From NCBI GenBank assembly GCA_024276255.1, contig JAJRXO010000073.1:1-10343 (forward strand): a DNA stretch of 10,343 nt, written 5' to 3'. This DNA is from Chloroflexota bacterium. Its GTDB lineage: Bacteria; Chloroflexota; Anaerolineae; J102. The notes below the pieces were generated by a model. That model was not told the origin of the DNA. It searched no databases and worked only from the letters and a program-made list of their open reading frames with translations. Below are positions 1 to 5,545 of this stretch, in pieces. The stretch's first letter is position 1, and every line of letters starts with the position of its first letter. A program made the translations under genes and the position numbers.

Positions 1-284
1 ATCTCCTGCAGAGCGAGGGCGAGGGCTATCACAGCCAATTGCTGCAGGGAGAGGTTCTGAACACGGGACCGGAGCCGGCAGTGAATGTGGTTGTCAGCGC
101 CATTCTCTATGACGCTCTGGGACAGGTCATTGGTTTTCGACGCAGCCAGCCCTCCGACACGGTGTTGGCCCCCGGCAATGCCCTGCCTTTTCAACTCGAA
201 ATCCTCCCTGTTGGTGGCCCGACCGATCGCGTCGAGTTGCATGTGCTGGGCCGCCGCCTCCCCACACCCACACCAACATCATGA
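1..284 (+). CDS. C-terminal end of a protein with an FxLyD-like domain (5' end outside window)
   Basis: The reading frame is open from the left edge (first full codon at position 3) and ends at the TGA at 282-284, so only about 93 C-terminal residues are visible. They form a beta-rich module: GEVLNTGPEPA, then AILYDALGQVIGF, then a stretch with DTVLAPG and PFQLEIL. This resembles the FxLyD domain, in which a strand carrying (F)xLYD is followed by a 'LAPGE..PF' turn. Here the Phe is Ala but LYD is kept. Such domains are usually found in secreted or lipid-anchored proteins of unknown function. The last residues are a Thr/Pro tail (PTPTPTS). The stop overlaps the next gene's ATG (ATGA at 281-284), which suggests translational coupling with the acyltransferase. 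The domain name is by eye, and the main function of the protein lies outside the window. Confidence 0.75.
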   Translation, partial: LLQSEGEGYHSQLLQGEVLNTGPEPAVNVVVSAILYDALGQVIGFRRSQPSDTVLAPGNALPFQLEILPVGGPTDRVELHVLGRRLPTPTPTS

Positions 285-931
285 CGGAAACGACTTCAGC
301 TCCGGCCGGCTTTTCCATTTTACAGGCTGTTCTGCGCTTTCTGTTGCGTTTGATGATGCGCCTGGACTGCCAGGGGCTGGATAACATCCCCGAGCACGGA
401 CCGGCCATCCTCGCCACCAACCATGTAAGTTGGTTCGATGTGCCGATCATTGGAGCCTTTTCCAAGGCGCCGGCTGCCACCTTTGCCGCCGACAAATGGG
501 ATGGATTCCCGGTCATCGGCTGGGTGTTGGCCCATTTTGGCCAGGCAATATGGGTGCGCCGGGGCGCGATCGATCGACGGGCCTTGAAGCAGGCTTTGAA
601 TTTCCTGCGCGGGGGCGGCGTATTGGGGCTGGCTCCTGAGGGGACGCGTTCCCACAATGGCGTGTTGCAGCAGGCCCACGACGGCATTGTGTGGCTGGCG
701 GCCCGCTCCGACGCGCTGATCGTCCCCATTGCCCTATGGGGGCACGAGGATGTGACGGGGCATTGGCGTCGCCTGCGGCGGCCGGTGGTGCATATGCACG
801 TGGGTAAGCCCTTCAAATTGCCGCCCGAAGCGCGCAAGGCTCGCAGTCGCGACCTCGAACCCTATACCGAAATGATCATGAAGCGTATCGCAGACATGTT
901 ACCGCCTGAGCTACGGGGTTATTATGCCTGA
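281..931 (+). CDS. plsC: 1-acyl-sn-glycerol-3-phosphate acyltransferase (PlsC family)
   Basis: This 216-residue protein belongs to the LPLAT/PlsC family, which transfers an acyl group to position 2 of lysophosphatidic acid to make phosphatidic acid at the membrane. The family motifs are in order: motif I NHVSWFD with the HX4D pair H48/D53 (catalytic His and Asp), motif II around residues 89-99 (AIWVRRGAIDR), motif III PEGTRS at 119-124 (phosphate binding), and motif IV IVPIAL at 147-152. A hydrophobic N-terminal helix (about residues 12-27) fits peripheral membrane contact. The length is normal for short PlsC proteins. The start codon overlaps the previous stop (ATGA), and the 3' end overlaps the next gene by 8 nt, so the three genes are probably cotranscribed. 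Exact substrate preference cannot be read; a lyso-ornithine-lipid or other lysophospholipid acyltransferase is possible. Confidence 0.92.
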   Translation: MTETTSAPAGFSILQAVLRFLLRLMMRLDCQGLDNIPEHGPAILATNHVSWFDVPIIGAFSKAPAATFAADKWDGFPVIGWVLAHFGQAIWVRRGAIDRRALKQALNFLRGGGVLGLAPEGTRSHNGVLQQAHDGIVWLAARSDALIVPIALWGHEDVTGHWRRLRRPVVHMHVGKPFKLPPEARKARSRDLEPYTEMIMKRIADMLPPELRGYYA

Positions 932-1418
932 AGCGGGCGTTCGAGCCATATGCCCCTATTTGCGGGGACGAGGGCAACAGACTCGACAATTACATCCCAG
1001 TGATGATAATCATTGCCTGGTGACGGCCTCCATCCACCTGCCGCACAGTCAGCAAAGCCGCTTCTGTCTGGGAGGACATTACGAGAGCTGCAGACGCTAC
1101 ATCGCCCAAAAAGATCGGCCTCTGCCCCTCTATGTCACCGGCGTGCGGCCGAAATCTGTGCAGATGACACCACCGCCGCCGCCCTTACGCGTGCGATTCT
1201 GGCGACGCCCCTGGTTCCGCTTGCTGCTACGTCTGGTTGTGCTGGCGTTGCTGGTAATGGTGGTGTTCTGGGGCTGGCGCTGGCAGCAAGACCTGGTGCC
1301 CCGTCGCGAGTTGGTGCGGCCTCCCATGCCCACTGCCATCCCGGCGCCAACACAACAGCCCGCCCGTATTTTCCTGGCCCCCACTTATTCTGCGCCTGCT
1401 TCGAAAATAGAACGCTGA
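924..1418 (+). CDS. Membrane-anchored protein with N-terminal four-cysteine motif, function unknown
   Basis: This is a 164-residue protein. Its N-terminal part carries four cysteines, C10 (in CPYL), C31, C48 and C56, spaced C-x20-C-x16-C-x7-C, with the local strings CPYLRG, RFCLGG and SCRRY. This looks like a small metal-binding or disulfide module. I recall similar CPYL...C...FCL...C proteins in Chloroflexota, but could not check this. A Pro-rich linker (82-88) leads to one transmembrane helix at about residues 99-117, flanked by Arg-rich residues, then a polar Pro-rich tail. With Arg residues before the helix, the cysteine module would lie in the cytoplasm and the tail outside. ATG 924 lies inside the plsC stop region (8-nt overlap), which points to coupled translation. 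The last four codons and the stop run into the repeat at 1404-1500, so the natural C-terminus may have been altered by repeat insertion. I do not recognise a function. Confidence 0.75.
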   Translation: MPEAGVRAICPYLRGRGQQTRQLHPSDDNHCLVTASIHLPHSQQSRFCLGGHYESCRRYIAQKDRPLPLYVTGVRPKSVQMTPPPPPLRVRFWRRPWFRLLLRLVVLALLVMVVFWGWRWQQDLVPRRELVRPPMPTAIPAPTQQPARIFLAPTYSAPASKIER

Positions 1419-1500
1419 TGCCGCTGATCGTCAGAATAACGCTGATCAGAAAGATAGAAATCAGCGCAAATCTGCGTGTATCTGCGTCTTCTGCGTCCTA
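1404..1500. repeat. Short-repeat cluster resembling an interspersed intergenic repeat
   Basis: CGCTGAT occurs at 1413-1419, 1422-1428 and 1440-1446. Its inverse ATCAGCG is at 1460-1466. TCTGCGT then occurs three times, at 1471-1477, 1481-1487 and 1490-1496. The third CGCTGAT and the inverse copy can form a 7-bp stem. The segment lies between two convergent genes and overlaps the stop codon of the gene at 924-1418. Runs of the type 'CGCTGAT...ATCAGCGCAAATCTGCGT...CTGCGTCCTA' are, from memory, common dispersed repeats in Chloroflexota and some other large genomes; this was not checked. The edges are approximate. Confidence 0.5.
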
Positions 1501-1525
1501 ATTTCATCATTATCGGCGTGCTGCC

Positions 1526-1549
1526 GCTCATGGCGACTGTGCCCTGAGC
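1526..1549 (-). terminator. Weak hairpin downstream of amrS
   Basis: GCTCA (1526-1530) pairs with TGAGC (1545-1549), and GGC (1532-1534) pairs with GCC (1541-1543), around one mismatch and a 6-nt loop. It starts 10 nt past the amrS stop. No U-run follows on the minus strand, so it is at best a weak or factor-dependent terminator, or a 3'-end stabiliser. Confidence 0.25.
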
Positions 1550-1559
1550 CGCGATAACC

Positions 1560-2582
1560 TTACAGGCCGATGCCATCGATGATGGCGCTGCAATCGGGAC
1601 ATCGGCCATCCTGTAAGCGGTTGACATGCACAAAAAAGCCGGAGCGGCGGATGAGGGAAGTGCCGCACTGCCAGCAGTAGGTGTCTTCGCCACCGCTGCC
1701 GGGCACGTTGCCCACGTACACGTAGCGCAGGCCTTCCTCCAGGCCGATCTCCCGGGCCCGGCGCAGGGTGCGGGTGGGCGTGCGGGGCTTGTCGAGTAAT
1801 TTATAGGTGGGATGAAAGGCGCTGACGTGCCAGGGTGTTTCCGCTCCCAGCTCGTCACGGATAAAGCGGGCGATATCCCGCAGTTCGGCCTCGCTATCGT
1901 TCATGGTAGGTATGACGAGTGTGGTCACCTCCACCCAGATACCGAGTTTTTTCATGTGTTTGAGATTATCCAGCACCGGTTGCAGGCGGGCGCCTACCAG
2001 TTGTCGGTAAAAGGTCTTGCGAAATGATTTGAGGTCGATGTTGGCGGCATCGAGATAGGGGGCAATGGCCTCGATTGCTTCCGGCGTCTGGTAACCATTG
2101 CTTACGAATACATTGCGGATGCCCTGCGCGTGGGCAATGCGGGCGGTGTCGAAGGCATATTCGAAGAAGATGGTGGGTTCGGTATAGGTGTAGGCGATGC
2201 TCTCACAGCCGGTGCGTTGGGCATCTGCCACCACGTCGCGGGGGCTGAGTTGGTCGCCCATGATCAGATGCTGTTCCCGCGGCATCTGCGATATCTCCCA
2301 GTTCTGACAGAAAGTACAGCGGAAATTGCAGCCTGGAGTGGCGATGGAATAGGCCAGTGATCCGGGCAGCACATGAAAGAGTGGTTTCTTCTCGATGGGA
2401 TCGACATGGCGGGCGATTGTGCGGCCATACACCCAGGTATACAGCTCACCCTCGACATTCTGCCGCACATGGCATATGCCCTGCCGTCCCTCGCCGATCA
2501 CACAGCGATGAGCGCAGAGGTTGCAGCGCACCCTTTGCTCTTCCAGCTTGTCATAAAACATGGCGATATGTTGTTTTTGCAT
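1560..2582 (-). CDS. amrS: AmmeMemoRadiSam system radical SAM enzyme AmrS
   Basis: This 340-residue radical SAM protein carries the [4Fe-4S] motif CNFRCTFC (C85, C89, C92; CX3CX2C) followed by QNWEIS. In this family the order is an N-terminal cysteine cluster (C20, C23, C27, C37), the segment DPIEKKPLFH (61-70), the radical SAM core, and a C-terminal zinc-ribbon-like pair (C303/C306 and C328/C331). All four parts are present and the length is normal. The protein is related to pyruvate-formate-lyase activases (COG1180), but the flanking cysteine clusters fit AmrS better. AmrS usually occurs with AMMECR1- and Memo-like partners whose joint reaction is poorly defined; neither partner lies in this window. 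The first ATG has AGGGAGG (2589-2595) 6 nt upstream, which favours it over Met8. The gene is separated from the beta-oxidation operon by a strong terminator, so it probably has its own promoter. Confidence 0.93.
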   Translation of the reverse strand: MQKQHIAMFYDKLEEQRVRCNLCAHRCVIGEGRQGICHVRQNVEGELYTWVYGRTIARHVDPIEKKPLFHVLPGSLAYSIATPGCNFRCTFCQNWEISQMPREQHLIMGDQLSPRDVVADAQRTGCESIAYTYTEPTIFFEYAFDTARIAHAQGIRNVFVSNGYQTPEAIEAIAPYLDAANIDLKSFRKTFYRQLVGARLQPVLDNLKHMKKLGIWVEVTTLVIPTMNDSEAELRDIARFIRDELGAETPWHVSAFHPTYKLLDKPRTPTRTLRRAREIGLEEGLRYVYVGNVPGSGGEDTYCWQCGTSLIRRSGFFVHVNRLQDGRCPDCSAIIDGIGL

Positions 2583-2601
2583 GAACGGCCTCCCTGCTCT
2601 T

Positions 2602-2630
2602 ATTATTCACAGATGATGGCGTTTGGGCAA
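2602..2630 (-). promoter_or_regulatory. Candidate sigma70-type promoter for amrS
   Basis: Read on the minus strand, TTGCCC (2630-2625) is followed after 17 nt by AATAAT (2607-2602). These match TTGACA at 4 of 6 and TATAAT at 5 of 6 positions. It lies between the operon terminator and amrS. The predicted start near 2595 would leave only a very short leader that begins at the Shine-Dalgarno sequence. Confidence 0.35.
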
Positions 2631-2653
2631 GAAGGGGGTAGAGACAGGCATAT

Positions 2654-2686
2654 AAAAAGACCGCCGGGAGGGCCGGCGGTCTTTTT
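2654..2686 (-). terminator. Intrinsic terminator of the beta-oxidation operon
   Basis: AAAAAGACCGCCGG (2654-2667) and CCGGCGGTCTTTTT (2673-2686) are a perfect 14-bp inverted repeat around a 5-nt loop. On the minus strand the GC stem ends in a T5 run, the classic Rho-independent form. It starts 17 nt after the SCP2 stop. Because both arms carry A5/T5 ends, it would also work on the plus strand. Confidence 0.92.
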
Positions 2687-2703
2687 GGGGGCGTGAGCTG
2701 CCC

Positions 2704-3033
2704 TCAGTTGAAGAAGGTCATCAGACGACTGGCCAGCATGATGTCACCGGAAACCTTGATCTTGCCGGTCATGAAAGCCTGCATACCGTCGAGGCGACCG
2801 GCCATCATCTCTACATAATCATTGGCGTCCATGGTGATGGTCAGCGTGGGGTTTTCAGCCACGCCTTCTTCCACGGTGCACACGCCACCGGCGATGCGTG
2901 ATTGCCACTGGCTGCCACCCTCGCCGGTGAGGTTGTATTGGATCACAGCGTTGACGCCCTCGGCTTTTTCGGGATTGAATGCAGCGGGCATGTCGGCCAT
3001 CATGCGGCGAATCTTGGCGTCGATATCAGACAT
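2704..3033 (-). CDS. SCP2 sterol-carrier/lipid-binding domain protein
   Basis: This small protein (109 residues from the chosen start) is essentially a single SCP2 domain. The visible pattern is VIQYNLTGEGGSQW, then VEEGVAENPTLTITMDANDYVEMMAGRLDGMQAFMTGKIKVSGD split over residues of the second half, ending in the LASRLMTFF helix. SCP2 domains form a hydrophobic tunnel that binds fatty acyl chains, acyl-CoA or sterols and have no catalysis of their own. As last gene of the beta-oxidation operon it probably carries or buffers acyl-CoA substrates; this is inference. Two in-frame ATGs lie 6 nt apart (3037-3039 and 3031-3033). AGGAG at 3040-3044 directly abuts the first and sits 6 nt from the second, so the second is the better start. 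The gap of 86 nt to the upstream gene is the longest in the operon. Confidence 0.88.
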   Translation of the reverse strand: MSDIDAKIRRMMADMPAAFNPEKAEGVNAVIQYNLTGEGGSQWQSRIAGGVCTVEEGVAENPTLTITMDANDYVEMMAGRLDGMQAFMTGKIKVSGDIMLASRLMTFFN

Positions 3034-3039
3034 GGTCAT

Positions 3040-3044
3040 CTCCT
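3040..3044 (-). promoter_or_regulatory. Shine-Dalgarno that decides the SCP2 start
   Basis: AGGAG on the minus strand has no spacer before the ATG at 3037-3039 but a 6-nt spacer before the ATG at 3031-3033, so translation should begin at the latter. Confidence 0.65.
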
Positions 3045-3068
3045 TGAGTTGAAAGATAGGAATGGGGT

Positions 3069-3103
3069 GGAGGGAGAGGAAAAGGGAAAGGGAGGAGAAA
3101 GGG
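3069..3103. other. 35-nt unbroken polypurine/polypyrimidine tract in the operon
   Basis: All 35 plus-strand bases are A or G. With a few breaks the purine bias spans about 3051-3110. In the operon transcript this is a C/U-rich stretch in the 86-nt spacer between acyl-CoA dehydrogenase A and SCP2. It could serve as an unstructured ribosomal S1 or Rho contact, or simply be low-complexity spacer. Confidence 0.6.
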
Positions 3104-3119
3104 CAGGAAACAGCCGGGG

Positions 3120-4397
3120 CTATTTCAGTTCTTTACGAGTGTAACCCAGAATACGGCGGGCCACAATGAGGGTGTTGATCTGACCGGTGCCCTCGTAAAT
3201 ATCGTTGATCTTGGCATCGCGCATCCACTTTTCCACCAGCAGCTCGCGGCTGTAGCCCAGCGGCCCCAGCAATTCCACGCATTTCTGCGTGATGCGGGTG
3301 ACCACCTGGCCGGATTTCACCTTGGCCATGGAGGCTTCCAGGCTGTTGGGCTGGCCAGCATCCATGAGGGCAGCAGAACGCACGGTGAGCAGCCAGCCAG
3401 CCTTGAGCTGCGTTTCCATATCCAGCAGATCGCGCTGGATGGCGCTGAGCTCGTGATAGGCTGCATCAACAGGTATGGTGATTCCCTGGGCGGCCAGCGT
3501 GTCTCGAGTGAACTCGAAGGCGGCGCGGGCAATGCCCATGGCGCTGGCGGCGACCCAGGGGCGGCTGGAATCAAAGGTCTTCATGGCCCCCTTAAAGCCC
3601 TTTTCGGTGCGGGCGCCGGGTTTCTTTAGCTCAGGACTGCCCAGGATGTTGTCGTAGGGAATACGACAGTCCTGAAAGACGATGGCCGCGGTGTCGCTGG
3701 CGCGAATGCCCAGCTTTTCTTCCAGCTTGGTCACGGTCATGCCGGGTGTGCCTGCTTCCACGACGAATGGTCGCATGCCGGCCCGTCCCAGGCTGCGGTC
3801 GAGCGTGGCCCATATCACCAGGATGCCCTCACTTTCGCGGGATGCCAGGCTGCCATTGGTGACGAAGATCTTTTCGCCATTGAGCACCCATTCATTGGTT
3901 TCGGGATCCAGTCGGGCTGTCGTCTGGATGTTGCTGGTGTCCGAGCCGGCCTGGGGTTCGGTCATGGCCATGGCGCCCCACTTGGGCTTGCCATGCGTGA
4001 AGCGATCCAGAAAGCGCTCTTTCTGATCGGGCGTGCCCACGGCCTGGATGGCCGCGCCTGCCAGGGCGCTGGACGGTGTGCACAGATAGATACCGGCATC
4101 GCCCCATGACAGGTTTTCGATCATGTGGATCATGCGTACCTGGAAGGTGGATTGCTTTTTCTGGCCGTTGCCACTGGCCTTGCCGTGGCCGTTTTTCTTT
4201 ACTTCCAGGGATCGTTTGAGATTGGCGGCCTCCATCTGCTGGATGAAGGGCCAGATGAAGTTGATGTATTCCCAGGGGCGTTCATGTTCGTGCTCATCGA
4301 AATAGCGCGATACCTTGCGTATCACCTGTTCGGCCACCATTTCGGTGAGATTGGACTGATTCTTGACGCTTTCGGGGATTTCGAATTCAATGGGCAT
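3120..4397 (-). CDS. fadE: Acyl-CoA dehydrogenase, catalytic-type subunit (subunit A)
   Basis: This 425-residue flavoprotein of the acyl-CoA dehydrogenase family catalyses alpha,beta-dehydrogenation of acyl-CoA, the first beta-oxidation step. It keeps signature AMTEPQAGSD (144-153), the flavin-side T180 in IFVTNG, S278-R279, and the catalytic base E402 in IYEGT, at the site equivalent to MCAD E376. It lacks the residues that in homotetrameric enzymes bind the ADP part of FAD from the neighbouring subunit: the ERxxFG...Q motif is absent after helix 285-300, and QxxGG is ELLGP (E375, P379). These are present in the adjacent subunit B. The N-terminal helical domain has a Lys/Gly-rich stretch (67-82) where most relatives have PEEYGG. 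AGGAGGT (4402-4408) lies 4 nt before the ATG and overlaps the upstream stop codon, so the two dehydrogenases are tightly coupled (9-nt gap). Substrate chain length cannot be assigned. Confidence 0.93.
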   Translation of the reverse strand: MPIEFEIPESVKNQSNLTEMVAEQVIRKVSRYFDEHEHERPWEYINFIWPFIQQMEAANLKRSLEVKKNGHGKASGNGQKKQSTFQVRMIHMIENLSWGDAGIYLCTPSSALAGAAIQAVGTPDQKERFLDRFTHGKPKWGAMAMTEPQAGSDTSNIQTTARLDPETNEWVLNGEKIFVTNGSLASRESEGILVIWATLDRSLGRAGMRPFVVEAGTPGMTVTKLEEKLGIRASDTAAIVFQDCRIPYDNILGSPELKKPGARTEKGFKGAMKTFDSSRPWVAASAMGIARAAFEFTRDTLAAQGITIPVDAAYHELSAIQRDLLDMETQLKAGWLLTVRSAALMDAGQPNSLEASMAKVKSGQVVTRITQKCVELLGPLGYSRELLVEKWMRDAKINDIYEGTGQINTLIVARRILGYTRKELK

Positions 4398-4401
4398 GAT
4401 G

Positions 4402-4408
4402 ACCTCCT
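4402..4408 (-). promoter_or_regulatory. Shine-Dalgarno overlapping the upstream stop codon
   Basis: A perfect AGGAGGT on the minus strand lies 4 nt before the subunit A ATG and overlaps the TAG of subunit B (4407-4409). This favours coupled translation in a near 1:1 ratio. Confidence 0.8.
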
Positions 4409-5504
4409 AGACCATGACGGCGCCAACGAGTGTGAAGAGGCCGCGAGCGTTGCGCAGCCACAGCTCCACAGGGTGTTCACGGATATACCCGTGGCCGCCC
4501 AGCACCTGCACGGCGCCATCGGCCACTTTCAGAGCCATGTCGGCAGCATATCGTGCGACAAGATATGCTTCATGCGTGGCATCCCGGCCCTGATCCAGTT
4601 TCCAGGCTGCTTCCCACACCATCAGGCGGGTGGCATCGATCTCAATTGCCATCTCGGCCAGCATGAAGGCGATGGACTGTCTTGAGGCAATGGGTTCGCC
4701 AAAGGCCACGCGTTCTTTGGCGTAGTCGCGAGCGTATTCGTAGGCAGCGCGGGCAATGCCCACGCCCATGGCTGCCACGGCGATCCGGCTGCTGTTGAGC
4801 ACGTTGGTCACATCCATGCCTGCTTCACCACCCAGGCGTTGTGCTACGCCGACCTGCACGTCGTGCAGGTGCAACGTGTGGTTTTGCAGGGCGTTGAAGC
4901 CCATCCACAGATTGCGGTCGCCCACTTGCAGGCCGGCGCTGTCGGCCGGCACCAGAAAAGCCTGCGTGCTTCCGGCTTCCTCGTCATGGGCATAGACGAG
5001 GAACCATTCGGCATCGGCGGCATGGATCACCATGGCCTTGCTGCCGTTCAGCACATAGTGGTCGCCCTGGCGTCGGGCGGTGGTGTGCAGCTTACGATGG
5101 TCGAACAGGATCACCGGTTCCAGCATGGCGGCGGCCATCTTGGGCATTTCCTCTCCGGCAAACAGCGGCAGGTAGTGTTGCTTTTGCGCTTCGCTGCCAG
5201 CCAGCAGGAGGGGGATCGCCACCAGGTTGGGGGCAAGTATCTCGAGTGTTAGCCCGGCATCCCCGTAGGCCAGCTCTTCGACGTACAGGGCGCCATTCAG
5301 CAGGGAATGTTCGCCAAAGCCGCCGTATTCTTCGGGCAGAGTTGCGGGCAGCAGGCCCAGCGCCCATGCCGACTGCAGGACATCGGCCGGGGCCTGGCTC
5401 GATTCTTCGGCCTGGCGTGCCGCCTGGCGCAGGCTGCGGGTGGCGTAGCGGTGTACTGTTTCGACGAGCAGACGTTGTTCTTCGCTGAGATCAAAGGAGT
5501 ACAT
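4407..5504 (-). CDS. Acyl-CoA dehydrogenase-like subunit lacking the catalytic base (subunit B)
   Basis: This 365-residue protein has the full acyl-CoA dehydrogenase fold, including PEEYGG near residues 57-62. The site of the catalytic glutamate is V360 in the C-terminus RNARGLFTLVGAVMV, where the partner has IYEGT. The LCAD-type alternative position is serine (S239, before R240), so no usual base is left. The TEPxxGSD signature is degraded to AMLEPVILFD (126-135), and the flavin-side Thr is I160. The contacts that reach the FAD of the neighbouring subunit are intact: ERVAFG (R265, F268), Q276, and QVLGG (Q333, G337). This points to a structural partner in a heterotetramer. The protein ends about 24 residues earlier than subunit A. 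The ATG at 5502-5504 is chosen because GGAGG (5510-5514) lies 5 nt upstream; an in-frame TTG 30 nt further up is unlikely. The gap to fadA is 41 nt. Confidence 0.92.
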   Translation of the reverse strand: MYSFDLSEEQRLLVETVHRYATRSLRQAARQAEESSQAPADVLQSAWALGLLPATLPEEYGGFGEHSLLNGALYVEELAYGDAGLTLEILAPNLVAIPLLLAGSEAQKQHYLPLFAGEEMPKMAAAMLEPVILFDHRKLHTTARRQGDHYVLNGSKAMVIHAADAEWFLVYAHDEEAGSTQAFLVPADSAGLQVGDRNLWMGFNALQNHTLHLHDVQVGVAQRLGGEAGMDVTNVLNSSRIAVAAMGVGIARAAYEYARDYAKERVAFGEPIASRQSIAFMLAEMAIEIDATRLMVWEAAWKLDQGRDATHEAYLVARYAADMALKVADGAVQVLGGHGYIREHPVELWLRNARGLFTLVGAVMV

Positions 5505-5509
5505 GGAAC

Positions 5510-5514
5510 CCTCC
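5510..5514 (-). promoter_or_regulatory. Shine-Dalgarno that decides the subunit B start
   Basis: GGAGG on the minus strand lies 5 nt before the ATG at 5502-5504 and inside the longer TTG-initiated frame, which supports the shorter protein. Confidence 0.7.
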
Positions 5515-5545
5515 GGGTAGTGGTTAAGGGCCAATCGCCAGTTGA

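Noticed and set aside
127..837. Minus-strand frame of 236 codons opposite plsC
   Set aside because: It is antisense to a clear acyltransferase and has Arg/Pro/Cys-rich low-quality translation, so it is a shadow frame.
1413..1496. CRISPR array
   Set aside because: Repeat units are only 7 bp with 2-11 nt between them, and no cas gene is present.
1560..2582. Pyruvate-formate-lyase activating enzyme
   Set aside because: The radical SAM core is related, but the N-terminal and C-terminal cysteine clusters and the DPIEKKPLFH segment fit AmrS, and no glycyl radical enzyme is nearby.
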